DNA from: Thermococcus eurythermalis
GTDB lineage: Archaea > Methanobacteriota_B > Thermococci > Thermococcales > Thermococcaceae
Direction: 5' to 3'
Assembly (NCBI RefSeq): GCF_000769655.1
Contig: NZ_CP008887.1
Span: forward strand, 1,550,001-1,614,000
DNA length: 64,000 nucleotides
In this document: piece after piece, positions 26,653 to 36,030 of the stretch
How positions within the stretch are numbered: position 1 is the stretch's first letter
How the letters are laid out: each line of letters opens with the position of its first letter
The notes under the pieces: generated by a model
Told to the model about the DNA's origin: nothing
What the model saw: the letters and a program-made list of their open reading frames with translations, nothing else
The model's database searches: none
Made by a program: the position numbers and the translations under genes

Positions 26653-26671
26653 CTCACCGAAAACCGGTGAG
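26653..26671. promoter_or_regulatory. Stem-loop over the ribosome site of the PIN-ATPase gene
   Basis: CTCACCG (26653-26659) and CGGTGAG (26665-26671) are perfect complements around AAAAC. The second arm contains the GGTGA ribosome site, five bases before the ATG at 26676. In RNA this stem would hide the site, a possible control of translation; as DNA it could be an operator in the short divergent spacer. Confidence 0.4.
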
Positions 26672-26675
26672 AGAG

Positions 26676-29600
26676 ATGAGAGTGTTCGTTCCAGATACGA
26701 GCGTGATAGTTGATGGCAGGCTGACCCAGTTCCTCTCAACCCTTGACGAGAAGGTCAAGGTAGTGGTTCCCGAAGCGGTCGTGGCCGAGATTGAGCACCA
26801 GGCTAATGAAGGAAAGGCGATAGGCCACACCGGCCTTGAGGAGCTCAAGAAGCTCCGCGAGATGGCAGAGGGCGGCAAAATCCTGCTGGAGTTCTACGGC
26901 GAGAGGCCGGAGCTCTGGCAGATTAGGAGGGCTAAAGCCGGCGAGATAGACCACATGGTGCGCGAGACCGCCAGGGAGCTCAACGCGACCCTCATAACCG
27001 GCGACCAGGTTCAGCGCGACATCGCGATAGCCAAGGGCATAGACGTGATATACCTGACCGCCAAGCGCGGGGTGAAGCACCGCCTTGAGGACTTCTTTGA
27101 CGAGACCACGATGAGCGTCCACCTCAAGGCCGGAGTTAAACCCCTCGCCAAGAAAGGAAAGCCCGGTGAGTGGAGGCTTGTCCCGATACGCGACGAACCG
27201 CTCACCGACGAGGAGCTGGAGGAGATAGCCGACGACATAGTGGAGAGGGCGAAGAGAGAACCCGACAGCTTCATAGAACTCGACGAACCAGGAGCTACCG
27301 TCGTTCAGCTCAGGAACTACCGTATCGTCATAGCCAAACCCCCCTTCGCGGACAGGATAGAGATAACCGCGGTGAGGCCGGTCAAGAAGCTCAGCATAGA
27401 TGACTACGAGCTCAGCGAGAGGCTCCTTGAGAGGCTCAAGGACAAGGCGGAGGGGATACTCATCGCCGGAGCGCCTGGAGAGGGTAAGTGTTTGCCCCCT
27501 GAAACTCCAGTTCTGTTGGCAGATGGAACTTTTGTACCAATTTCAAGTCTTAAACCCGGAACGAGAGTCATAACGCTATCTCACAACAAGGTTGATGTTC
27601 AGGAAGTTGCCAAAGTCCACAAGAGGAAAGAAACAAGGTTAATCAAGCTGAAAACCTCTACCGGAAGGGAGATAACACTCAGTCCAAATCACCCAGTCTT
27701 AACGATAAAGAACGGCTTCGTCGTGTGGGAGGATGCAGGCAACCTTGAGGTGGGCTCTCCGATAGCTGTTCCAAGAAAAATCGCCGTGAAGTCTGACCTT
27801 CCAGAGAAGCTTTGGGTTGGCGAACTGGTTGGAGAGGGCTTCTTTGCGAGACTCAAGGACGGAAGCGCTGTCCCCATAGACAAGGCTATCCCAGAGGGGA
27901 CCGTTGGAGTGTTTTACAGGGGAAGAAACCACAGGAGTTCTCGGGAGATACCCCCATTTATCAAGCTCAACGAGGAGTTCTTCGAGTTTCTCGGCATGAT
28001 GTGGGCTGAGGGCTCTGGGAGTGTCTTTGAATTCAACAACTTCGATGAGGAACTTGTGGAGCACTTCAAGGGACTTGTGAAGTCCCTGTTTAACGTGAGC
28101 GAGGAGGAATTCTACTTTGTCTCACCCGGAAGATTGCGCGTTAGGAACTCGAAGACTATAGAAAAGCTCTTGAGGGCTCTTGGCTATCCCGAGAGAGAAA
28201 AGGCAAAAACAATAAAGGTTCCCAAACTTGTTCTCAGAGCGGACGAGAGGAGAATAGCTGCCTTCCTCAAGGGGGTTTTTGAGGGGGACGGCTACATCGG
28301 TAAGGAGCTTGAGATAGCCACCGCAAGTAGGGATTTTGCCCACGGGATTCATTATCTTCTCCTGCGCCTTGGAATTCCTTCGATAGTCTCCGAGAAGATG
28401 ATTAATGGACGCACTTACTACAGGGTGCTCATTAAGAATTCAGAAGACATCAGGAAGTTTTACGAAATCGTTAGGCCCCGATTCAGGGTTAAGGGCTTTG
28501 AAAGGCATTTCTATATTAAGGCGAATCCCAACGCAGGCACGATTCCAGCGGGGGAAACCATAAAGACGCTTGGACTTCTTCTCAGGAGACCAGTTAAGAA
28601 CCCGCTCAAGAATTCGTATTCCCCTGATAGGCTCAGAAGGATTTACCAGGAATACCTCCAGATTTACAGGGACTACGTTGGAGTTGAGAGAGACGCTAAG
28701 AGCCTCATAGATTATATGAACGAGCTGAACCGCTGGAGGGAAATCGTTGAGTTCATCAGTTCTCGCGTATCCAGAGAGTTCTACATACGGAATGGAATTG
28801 ACCCGGAGGGGCCAAAGCTGTGGCTGGAGGGCAAAAGAACGCCAATGCCCTCAACGATAGCTAAGTTGGTAAGTGCGTTCCACAGAGAGACAGGCCTGCT
28901 CGAACGGGAGGCAAAAATGTGGGTATCACTTAGCGATAACGTCAGGGTATTGCTCGCTCGCATCTTTGACAGGATAGGGCGTTCGACGTACGGCGTAATG
29001 TCTCAGCCGATGCTGAGTCTGTTCCTTTCGGGAGCAGAGGTTAGAGTTACAACACTAAAGGAGCTCATCGAAAAGGCCGTGGAGGATTACTACACCAAGG
29101 CCGAGTTCATAGAGGAGTATCTCGCCCACCTGCGTCTCATGCTTGATGAGAACATATTCTGGGACAGGGTCAAGGAAATCGCGGTGGTTGAGGGCGAGTT
29201 CGAGGTATATGACATAACCGTTCCCAACCACAACTTCATTGCTGGCAATACTCCAGTGTTGGTTCACAACTCGACCTTCGCCCAGGCTTTGGCCGAGTGG
29301 TACGCGAGCATGGGCAAGATAGTGAAGACTATGGAGAAGCCGAGAGACCTGCAGGTCAGCGAGGAGATAACGCAGTACACGGCTTTAAGCGGCAAGATGG
29401 AGCTAACTGGTGACATACTGCTCCTCGTCAGGCCGGACTACACGATATTCGACGAGATGAGGAAGACCAGCGACTTCAAGATATACGCCGACCTCCGCCT
29501 GGCCGGAGTTGGAATGGTCGGTGTCGTCCACGCGACGAAGCCGATTGACGCCATACAGCGCTTCATCGGAAGGGTCGAGCTCGGAATGATACCCCAGATA

Positions 29601-30266
29601 GTAGATACAGTGCTCTTCATCAAGGCCGGAAGGGTTGCAAAGGTTCTGACCCTTGAGTACCTCGTCAAGGTTCCGAGCGGAATGAAGGAGGAGGATTTGG
29701 CGAGGCCAGTCATAGAGGTTCGCGACTTCGAGACCGGCGAGCTGGAGTACGAGATCTACACCTACGGTGAAGAGGTAAGCGTCGTCCCGGTCAAGAAGGA
29801 GGAGAAGGCTCCGGCATTGAGACTCGCCGAGAAGAGGCTCAAGCAGGAGATTAAGAAGTTCCTGCCCGACGTCTACACCGAGGTCGAGATAGTCAGCCCG
29901 CACAAGGCGGTAATCTACGCGGACGAGTTCGACATTCCGGCAATCATCGGCAAGAAGGGCAAGCGCATAACCGAGCTGGAAAAGAGGATAGGCATAAGCA
30001 TAGACGTCAAGAGCTTCACCGAGAGGGAAGCCGAGAAGCCCAAGGAGAAGATACCCGTCGAGGTCGAGGAAAAGAAGAAAACGATAGTCCTGAGGGTCTC
30101 GCCGGACTACGCGAAGAAGCCCCTCAAGTTCTACGGCGGTGAGCAGTACGTCTTCACGGCAACGCCGAGCAAGAAGGGCCTCGTCAAGGTCAGCAAGAGC
30201 ACGCCGATAGGGAAGGAGCTCAAGAGGCTCATCGATGCGGGCATACCGATATGGGCGAGCACCTGA
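26676..30266 (+). CDS. PIN-domain ATPase with KH domain, carrying an intein
   Basis: 1196-residue precursor from the ATG at 26676 (GGTGA upstream; an in-frame GTG lies at 26667). Removing the 594-residue intein leaves about 602 residues. The N-terminal PIN domain (VFVPDTSVIVDGRL, ATLITGDQVQRDIA with acidic residues) covers about 1-135. A PilT/VirB11-type ATPase domain follows, with P-loop GAPGEGK/ST and Walker-B-like LLLVRPDYTIFDEM. The C-terminal KH domain has IPAIIGKKGKRITELE. This is a widespread archaeal family thought to act on RNA, with the PIN domain as nuclease; its exact role is not settled. It is divergent from the MinD-like gene. Confidence 0.88.
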   Translation: MRVFVPDTSVIVDGRLTQFLSTLDEKVKVVVPEAVVAEIEHQANEGKAIGHTGLEELKKLREMAEGGKILLEFYGERPELWQIRRAKAGEIDHMVRETARELNATLITGDQVQRDIAIAKGIDVIYLTAKRGVKHRLEDFFDETTMSVHLKAGVKPLAKKGKPGEWRLVPIRDEPLTDEELEEIADDIVERAKREPDSFIELDEPGATVVQLRNYRIVIAKPPFADRIEITAVRPVKKLSIDDYELSERLLERLKDKAEGILIAGAPGEGKCLPPETPVLLADGTFVPISSLKPGTRVITLSHNKVDVQEVAKVHKRKETRLIKLKTSTGREITLSPNHPVLTIKNGFVVWEDAGNLEVGSPIAVPRKIAVKSDLPEKLWVGELVGEGFFARLKDGSAVPIDKAIPEGTVGVFYRGRNHRSSREIPPFIKLNEEFFEFLGMMWAEGSGSVFEFNNFDEELVEHFKGLVKSLFNVSEEEFYFVSPGRLRVRNSKTIEKLLRALGYPEREKAKTIKVPKLVLRADERRIAAFLKGVFEGDGYIGKELEIATASRDFAHGIHYLLLRLGIPSIVSEKMINGRTYYRVLIKNSEDIRKFYEIVRPRFRVKGFERHFYIKANPNAGTIPAGETIKTLGLLLRRPVKNPLKNSYSPDRLRRIYQEYLQIYRDYVGVERDAKSLIDYMNELNRWREIVEFISSRVSREFYIRNGIDPEGPKLWLEGKRTPMPSTIAKLVSAFHRETGLLEREAKMWVSLSDNVRVLLARIFDRIGRSTYGVMSQPMLSLFLSGAEVRVTTLKELIEKAVEDYYTKAEFIEEYLAHLRLMLDENIFWDRVKEIAVVEGEFEVYDITVPNHNFIAGNTPVLVHNSTFAQALAEWYASMGKIVKTMEKPRDLQVSEEITQYTALSGKMELTGDILLLVRPDYTIFDEMRKTSDFKIYADLRLAGVGMVGVVHATKPIDAIQRFIGRVELGMIPQIVDTVLFIKAGRVAKVLTLEYLVKVPSGMKEEDLARPVIEVRDFETGELEYEIYTYGEEVSVVPVKKEEKAPALRLAEKRLKQEIKKFLPDVYTEVEIVSPHKAVIYADEFDIPAIIGKKGKRITELEKRIGISIDVKSFTEREAEKPKEKIPVEVEEKKKTIVLRVSPDYAKKPLKFYGGEQYVFTATPSKKGLVKVSKSTPIGKELKRLIDAGIPIWAST
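27489..29270 (+). mobile_element. Intein with LAGLIDADG homing endonuclease, in the P-loop of the PIN-ATPase
   Basis: 594 codons in frame, from Cys (TGT at 27489) directly after GAPGEGK to Asn (AAC at 29268-29270) before the extein Ser of STFAQAL. Splicing blocks are visible: N-terminal CLPPETPVLLADG, block B TLSPNHPVLT, C-terminal YDITVPNHNFIAGNTPVLVHN with the His-Asn end. Two LAGLIDADG motifs, FLGMMWAEGSG and FLKGVFEGDGYI, lie at about 167-177 and 259-270 of the intein. A long extra segment follows before the C-terminal splicing blocks. Codon choice is less GC-rich than in the flanking extein, in keeping with a mobile insert. Both splice junction residues look functional. Confidence 0.95.
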
Positions 30267-30436
30267 GCTTTCCCTTTCTTATATCCACTTTCCCCAGCAA
30301 GAATCTGAGGGACTGGAATATAAAAGAGGACTGCCAGGCTCGGTTGCGAGGGTACTCATCACTGGTCAGCTAGCGAAATTGTCGTCATCGCCCCTCTCAG
30401 TTGGGCCCTTTCCTTTTAACGTTTGGGGGTGGTCTG

Positions 30437-30997
30437 ATGCTGGTTCTTGCCTCTGCATCGCCGAGAAGGAGGGAGATACTGTCGCGTTTCATTACGGACT
30501 TCCACGTGGTTCCGAGCAACATCGAGGAAGAGTGCTCCAGCACGGTTCCGGAGGAGTGCGCCGTCGAGCTCGCGAGGCTGAAGGCGCGGGAGGTCTACTC
30601 GCGCGTCGGCGGCACGGTCATCGGTGCCGACACGGTCGTCAGCATTGACGGCCATATACTCGGCAAGCCGCGGGACGAGCAGGAAGCCTACGAGATGCTC
30701 AGACTTCTCAGCGGGAGGGTTCACTCCGTCACGACCGGCTACTGCATAGTCCGCGAGGGAGAGGAGATAACTGGCTCGGTCACGACCGAAGTCAAGTTCC
30801 GCGAGCTGGACGATGAGCTGATATGGGCCTACCTAAGAACCGGCGAGCCGATGGACAAGGCCGGGGCCTACGGGATTCAGGGAAAGGCTGGCCTCTTTGT
30901 CGAGTGGATTAGGGGCGACTACTACAACGTCGTAGGCTTCCCGATGGAGATAATATGGAAGCTCAGGGAGCTAGGTTTTGACGTTCTATCACGATGA
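30437..30997 (+). CDS. Maf-family nucleotide pyrophosphatase
   Basis: 186 residues from the ATG at 30437 (GGGGGTGG upstream). It starts MLVLASASPRRREIL, the Maf signature, and has VIGADTVVSIDGHILGKP with the catalytic Asp, and GAYGIQGKAGLFVEWIRGDYYNVVGFP at the C-terminus. Maf proteins hydrolyse non-canonical or surplus NTPs (dTTP, UTP or modified forms) to NMP and pyrophosphate. It stands alone between the PIN-ATPase gene and the CRISPR leader. Confidence 0.93.
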   Translation: MLVLASASPRRREILSRFITDFHVVPSNIEEECSSTVPEECAVELARLKAREVYSRVGGTVIGADTVVSIDGHILGKPRDEQEAYEMLRLLSGRVHSVTTGYCIVREGEEITGSVTTEVKFRELDDELIWAYLRTGEPMDKAGAYGIQGKAGLFVEWIRGDYYNVVGFPMEIIWKLRELGFDVLSR

Positions 30998-31453
30998 GCT
31001 CCCTTTGATTTGAATTTTCTGCTTTATTGGACCATGTTTTATCCGTTTCGACGACATAAGGCTCCTGGAAATCGATTTTCGTAGGTCTAAGAACATCACA
31101 AATTGTCACAACTTAGCTTGGATTTTGTAACGAAAATTCTCTGGAATGCTGAACGGGGCTGTTCTGGTAGGGCTTTAGTCTAAAACCCTGCTTAAATTGA
31201 ATCTTTTTGAGTTTCGAGCAACTAAACGGCTAAAATTTTGAATTGGGGTGTTATCTTTTCTCCGGAAATCACTGAGAGGTTTTCACCCATGTAGGAAAAG
31301 AAACGACAAGATGGCCCCAGCGGTGCACAGGGGAACTTCTCAAGGCCCGAATTCAGAGTGCCTCCCCTCTGCTTTTGCAGGGGTCTCCAGAAAAGCTTAA
31401 ATATCTGAGTGTTTATAGGTCTCTGCTGGACGAATGGGCGGATTTTCCGCCCT
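30998..31453 (+). promoter_or_regulatory. CRISPR leader
   Basis: 455 gene-free bases upstream of the array, AT-rich in its first half (many A and T runs, 31000-31260). Near the array a promoter-like AAGCTTAAATATC lies at about 31394-31405. The last 18 bases hold a perfect 7-bp hairpin GGGCGGA-ttt-TCCGCCC (31436-31452), one base before the first repeat. This end is where transcription of the array should begin and where new spacers would enter. No other feature is seen here. Confidence 0.75.
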
Positions 31454-33630
31454 GTTGCAATAAGACTCTAGGAGAATTGAAAGGCAGGTCGCTGAACTCA
31501 TAGAAGAAGTGTTGAGCGGTTGCAATAAGACTCTAGGAGAATTGAAAGTGAGAGCTTCTAAGAGGTCGTCGAGCTCGTTGAGGTCGGTTGCAATAAGACT
31601 CTAGGAGAATTGAAAGCTGTCCAAAGTGCCCCTTGCAAAAATTCTCCATTTTCGAAGTTGCAATAAGACTCTAGGAGAATTGAAAGGGAGGAACGTGAGA
31701 AAATCTTCGGGAATGTCGGCGATTGTTGCAATAAGACTCTAGGAGAATTGAAAGACCTGGTAAGCGAGCTGTGCTCTCTTGAAGCCGACGTAGTTGCAAT
31801 AAGACTCTAGGAGAATTGAAAGAGGACGGAGCGACGGTCGGAGGCGATAGCCTTGACGGGAGTTGCAATAAGACTCTAGGAGAATTGAAAGAGCTCCCGG
31901 TTGAAAAAGCGGACGCGGACGAAAGCGCGTTGCAATAAGACTCTAGGAGAATTGAAAGGGCTCCGACGAGGGCCTCAACGTACTCCTCCTTGTCCTGTTG
32001 CAATAAGACTCTAGGAGAATTGAAAGAAATCTCATTAGCATCAATAACCAGCGGGTAAACTTCGTTGCAATAAGACTCTAGGAGAATTGAAAGTTTAGTA
32101 TTCGGTTGCCGGTATATATATCCTTCGCAAGTTGCAATAAGACTCTAGGAGAATTGAAAGGTGGGCTTCCACACGCCCTCCTCAAGGAGGACAATCCGGT
32201 TGCAATAAGACTCTAGGAGAATTGAAAGATGCCCAGTTCGTTAAAGCACCCCAGACCGTCGAATAGGTTGCAATAAGACTCTAGGAGAATTGAAAGTAAC
32301 TCCCCACATTTCCAGCGACATGGCTCGCGGTTGCAATAAGACTCTAGGAGAATTGAAAGAGCGCTAGGCCGGCCAGCCCGCCGAAGAACATCAGCAGTTG
32401 CAATAAGACTCTAGGAGAATTGAAAGGGCTCCTCGTGAGCAGTTGGCCGTCAACGAGGGTTGCAATAAGACTCTAGGAGAATTGAAAGGTCTTTTCTGAA
32501 CAGATCATACATCTCATACCTCACAAGTTGCAATAAGACTCTAGGAGAATTGAAAGCAGGTAGAAGGCTCGGTTTCGCTGAGGGTTTACGCTGGAAGTTG
32601 CAATAAGACTCTAGGAGAATTGAAAGTTGGTTTACGAGAAGACTTATTCGAACTTTGAGACGGTTGCAATAAGACTCTAGGAGAATTGAAAGAGCGTTGA
32701 TACTGTTATGAGGGCACACCAGCAAGTATGTTGCAATAAGACTCTAGGAGAATTGAAAGAGTTTCCCGTCCTGCTGGTTGACTACAACACGGTGGTGTTG
32801 CAATAAGACTCTAGGAGAATTGAAAGTGCTCCGAGACAAGGAAGGCCTTGACCCACAGATGCGAGTTGCAATAAGACTCTAGGAGAATTGAAAGTTGGTT
32901 GACAGAGTGTTACATGCGCCCCGCGGGAAACTGTTGCAATAAGACTCTAGGAGAATTGAAAGATAAGTGACCAACAAAGAGTAATACTAACAAAACTAAG
33001 TTGCAATAAGACTCTAGGAGAATTGAAAGGTAGATCCTGAAACCTGGACGGTCTCAGTTTTCAGCAGTTGCAATAAGACTCTAGGAGAATTGAAAGCGAC
33101 GTAGTCAGCGCCAATTCTCCTCGCCAGGCGCCAGGTTGCAATAAGACTCTAGGAGAATTGAAAGTGAGGTTGACGAGGCGAACGGGCAGGTTTACTTTGA
33201 CAAGTTGCAATAAGACTCTAGGAGAATTGAAAGTTACCTGGGTCGGTCTGCTGGCGTAGACCTTGAGTTGCAATAAGACTCTAGGAGAATTGAAAGTACT
33301 CTCCAATTCCCATTTACTGCACCAACCCACTACGTTGCAATAAGACTCTAGGAGAATTGAAAGAAAAGCTTGGGAGAAAATGGATTGGAATAGAGATTAA
33401 GTTGCAATAAGACTCTAGGAGAATTGAAAGTCCTTAAGCTCAACCTTTGTGAAAGGTGGAGCGCAAAGGTTGCAATAAGACTCTAGGAGAATTGAAAGTT
33501 CTGCGAAATCGGCGGGAACTCTATCCTTGAAGCGGTTGCAATAAGACTCTAGGAGAATTGAAAGCCGGCGGTAAAAGGCCCTTGTGTCGTCGTAGGTTGA
33601 GTTGCAATAAGACTCTAGGAGAATTGAAAG
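31454..33630 (+). CRISPR. CRISPR array, 33 repeats and 32 spacers
   Basis: 33 copies of a 30-bp repeat beginning GTTGCAATAAGACTC and ending GGAGAATTGAAAG. First copy 31454-31483, last 33601-33630; I see no variant copies, not even at the far end. Spacers run from 32 to 40 bases, mostly 36-39, with no obvious duplicates. The last eight bases ATTGAAAG match the 5' handle that Cas6 leaves on crRNAs in Pyrococcus, so the array is read on the plus strand from the leader at left. No cas gene lies in this window, so processing and interference proteins must be encoded elsewhere. The class (I-A/I-B/III) cannot be fixed from the repeat alone. Confidence 0.99.
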
Positions 33631-33679
33631 GAGGAAAACCCTTATCAGCAGGGGCGGCCTTTCCCCTCTGGTGGTCGGA

Positions 33680-34027
33680 ATGAAAGCTAGGGTGGTAGAA
33701 CGCTTCAAGTTTGAATCAGCGCACGCGGTTGTTATTAATGGAGAACCCGAAGAAATTCACGGGCACACATTCATACTTGAGGTCGCAGTCGAGGGCCCCA
33801 TGAGGAACGGCTACGTCATTGACTTCCTCGAACTCAGGCGCATCGTGGGTGAAATAGTCGGTAAGCTTGACCACCGGAACCTGAACACCATCTTTGAAAA
33901 CCCCACGACCGAGAACGTCGCCCTGTGGATAGCGGAGGAGGTTAAAAAGAGGCTCCCCCAAGGTGTCGAGCTCAGAAGGCTGGTTCTCTGGGAAGGGGAC
34001 GAAAACGGGGTCGAGCTGGAGTTTTAA
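33680..34027 (+). CDS. 6-pyruvoyl-tetrahydropterin synthase homologue (PTPS-III-like)
   Basis: 115 residues from the ATG at 33680 (GGTGGT upstream). Zinc ligands are present: FESAHAVV and [11 protein letters not shown], with DHRNLN and TTENVALWI supplying the other active-site residues. The catalytic cysteine that QueD and true PTPS carry before HGH is absent; the loop reads [10 protein letters not shown], with glutamates instead. That pattern fits PTPS-III enzymes, which in Pyrococcus make the hydroxymethyl pterin precursor, rather than QueD. It begins 50 bases after the last CRISPR repeat and overlaps the DUF192 gene tail-to-tail by four bases. Confidence 0.85.
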   Translation: MKARVVERFKFESAHAVVINGEPEEIHGHTFILEVAVEGPMRNGYVIDFLELRRIVGEIVGKLDHRNLNTIFENPTTENVALWIAEEVKKRLPQGVELRRLVLWEGDENGVELEF

Positions 34028-34497
34028 GGCTTCTCTGCCTTTACCTCCTTGACGCTCTCAACGAGCGCCACCCCATTGGTGCCCTTCTCAAACGAGATGC
34101 CGTCGGGCAGGGACAGCCTTACGGGGATTGCCCCCCTCTTCTCCTCGCTGGGGGTCCAGCTTATCAGGTCGCCTTCCTCCACGTCGAGCGCTTTTATCAG
34201 CCCCACCGGGCCCTCGATTATATACCTGGCAGGTGCCTTCGGTGCATATACGCGCCACTTCCTCGCCCTTCTGAAGTCCACCACCCGCTTCGTGGAGTCC
34301 AGCCAGACTACGTCTATGTCGCTCAGCATGAAGAACATGTGAATTGAGGCGTTAAGCCTGCTCTCGACCGGGAGCACAAAAACGAGGGCGTAGTTCACAT
34401 TGCCCACAAGCATCAGCCCCCTAAACCGCTTGAGGAATGTGTCAGCAACTTCAACGTGTCCCTGCCAGACTCGTCCCTTCGTTTCGTTGATTATCAT
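34024..34497 (-). CDS. DUF192 family protein
   Basis: 157 residues. DUF192 features are clear: [22 protein letters not shown] at the start, [31 protein letters not shown] in the core and [22 protein letters not shown] near the end. The family is widespread, small and beta-rich; function unknown. The C-terminus extends about 40 residues beyond the usual domain. No signal peptide is obvious, unlike many bacterial members. Confidence 0.85.
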   Translation of the reverse strand: MIINETKGRVWQGHVEVADTFLKRFRGLMLVGNVNYALVFVLPVESRLNASIHMFFMLSDIDVVWLDSTKRVVDFRRARKWRVYAPKAPARYIIEGPVGLIKALDVEEGDLISWTPSEEKRGAIPVRLSLPDGISFEKGTNGVALVESVKEVKAEKP

Positions 34498-34637
34498 GTT
34501 TCTGTGTTCATAACTTGGCTTAATAAGCCTTGTTGGTAGAGTGCCGCAAACAAAAACGATGCCCGTCCTGCAGTCATGATGTCAAGAGAAATAGGACATG
34601 AGAGAAGATGAGAGAAAACAGCAGAAATTTCATAGGC

Positions 34638-35189
34638 TCAGCCCTTGAATTCCTCAGCGAGCTCGAACCCCCTGTGGAGGGCCCTAACGTTTATCTCCTC
34701 CGTGCCCTTCGGGACGGAGTCGCGGACGGCCTGTTCAATCGCTTCCCTGCTCACTATTCCCGTAATCCCGACGAGCAGTCCCAGGGCAAGGATGTTCATC
34801 GTCAAGCTGAGGCCGGTTGTCTCCTCCGCTATCTCCGTCAGGGGGAGGGCTATGACGTTAAGCTTTTTCTCGAAGTCAAGGTCTCTGTGGGGGACGAGGT
34901 CTTTCTCGATTATTACCGTCGCGCCCTCCTTTACTGTGCGGAGGTACTTGTTGTAGGCCTCCTGGGAGAAGAAGACCGCGTAGTCCGGCTGGAGCGTCTT
35001 GGGGTAGTCAATCGGCTCGTCGCTTATGACGACCTCCGCCTTGCTCGCGCCGCCCCTGGACTCAGGGCCGTAGCTCTGGGTCTGGACGGCGTAGAGGTTC
35101 TCGTAGACAGCGGCCGCCCTGCCGAGGATGACGCTCGCGAGTATGACACCCTGGCCGCCAAACCCGCTGAAGAGGACTTCCTTCCTCAT
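34638..35189 (-). CDS. 2-oxoacid:ferredoxin oxidoreductase gamma subunit (second set)
   Basis: 183 residues from the ATG at 35189. Typical gamma-subunit content: VLFSGFGGQGVILASVILGRAAA, TQSYGPESRGGASKAEVVIS and EETTGLSLTMNILALG. It is the last gene of the second alpha-beta-gamma set. Start and upstream stop overlap by four bases. The complex oxidatively decarboxylates a 2-oxoacid with coenzyme A and reduces ferredoxin. The substrate of this paralogous set is not known; relatives in Pyrococcus are labelled as an unknown-substrate XOR. Confidence 0.9.
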   Translation of the reverse strand: MRKEVLFSGFGGQGVILASVILGRAAAVYENLYAVQTQSYGPESRGGASKAEVVISDEPIDYPKTLQPDYAVFFSQEAYNKYLRTVKEGATVIIEKDLVPHRDLDFEKKLNVIALPLTEIAEETTGLSLTMNILALGLLVGITGIVSREAIEQAVRDSVPKGTEEINVRALHRGFELAEEFKG

Positions 35190-36025
35190 TCTTCCCACCC
35201 CATCATCTTCTTGGCCCTCTTTATGTACTCTCTGTATTCCCTCACGAGACCGGGCCTGTCTCTGTCTGCGAACTCTCCGATGACTATCTTGCCCTCAAGT
35301 TCTTCTGGCTTCATCTTCTTGGCCTTCGCGAGCGGGACGGTTATCTTCTGGTACCAGCGGATGAGCTCCGGGGAAGTCTTCATTCTGTTCCTCCTTCCGA
35401 AGCTTATCGGGCACGGCGAGAGGAACTCCACAAGCGTGAAGCCTTCTTTGCTGAGGGCCTTCTTGATGCTGTTGATGCCCTGGAGGTAGTTGAAGACTGT
35501 CCACCTTGCAACGTAGTTAGCGCCGGCGGCAACGGCCAGGCCGGCTATGTCAAATGGGTTCTCAAACTGGCCGTATGGCGCTGTAGTTCCGCGCAGGCCC
35601 TTCAGGGCGGTGGGCGCGACCTGGCCACCGGTCATTCCGTAGGTGAAGTTGTTGATGAGAATAACCGTGACGTCGAGGTTCCTCCTTATGGCGTGGATGA
35701 AGTGGTTTCCACCGATAGCCGCGGCGTCGCCGTCGCCCATGAAGGCGATTATTTTGAGGTTGGGGTTGGCGAGCTTGATGCCTGTAGCAAAGGCCAAAGC
35801 CCTTCCATGGGTCGTGTGAAGGCCGTCGAAGTTCACGAAGCCGGGCACACGTGAGGAACAGCCTATTCCGCTCACCCATACAATCTCGTCCTGGTTGAGG
35901 CCGAGGTCGTCTATAGCCCTTAAAGTGAACTGGAGGACGCTGCCGATTCCACACCCGGGGCAGAATATTGTGGGGAGCATGTCCTTTCTGAGGTACTTGT
36001 CACGAATCTCGTAAGCGGACTTCAT
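35186..36025 (-). CDS. 2-oxoacid:ferredoxin oxidoreductase beta subunit (second set)
   Basis: 279 residues from the ATG at 36025, nine bases after GGTGGG; ATGs at 36031 and 36034 are alternatives. TPP-binding beta subunit: FCPGCGIGSVLQF, WVSGIGCSSRVPGF, HTTHGRALAFATGIKLA, the GDGDAAAIGGNHFIHAIRRN thiamine motif and NNFTYGMTGGQVAPT. Cysteines at the N-terminus and in LSPCPISFGRRN bind the [4Fe-4S] cluster. It lies between the alpha and gamma genes with tight overlaps. Confidence 0.92.
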   Translation of the reverse strand: MKSAYEIRDKYLRKDMLPTIFCPGCGIGSVLQFTLRAIDDLGLNQDEIVWVSGIGCSSRVPGFVNFDGLHTTHGRALAFATGIKLANPNLKIIAFMGDGDAAAIGGNHFIHAIRRNLDVTVILINNFTYGMTGGQVAPTALKGLRGTTAPYGQFENPFDIAGLAVAAGANYVARWTVFNYLQGINSIKKALSKEGFTLVEFLSPCPISFGRRNRMKTSPELIRWYQKITVPLAKAKKMKPEELEGKIVIGEFADRDRPGLVREYREYIKRAKKMMGWEE

Positions 36026-36030
36026 GTACA

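Noticed and set aside
31651-31660. Spacer 4 shares about 12 bases with prf1 near 2588 (self-targeting?)
   Set aside because: The match is only the codons of a CPKC zinc-ribbon motif; the rest of the spacer differs. The protospacer probably encodes some other zinc ribbon.
32101-32111. TTCGGTTGCC looks like a degenerate CRISPR repeat start
   Set aside because: It lies inside a normal-length spacer and the bases after GTTGC do not match the repeat.
31671-33708. Minus-strand open frames repeating LSILLESYCN
   Set aside because: They are translations of the CRISPR repeat in reverse; spacing follows repeats and spacers, not protein constraint.
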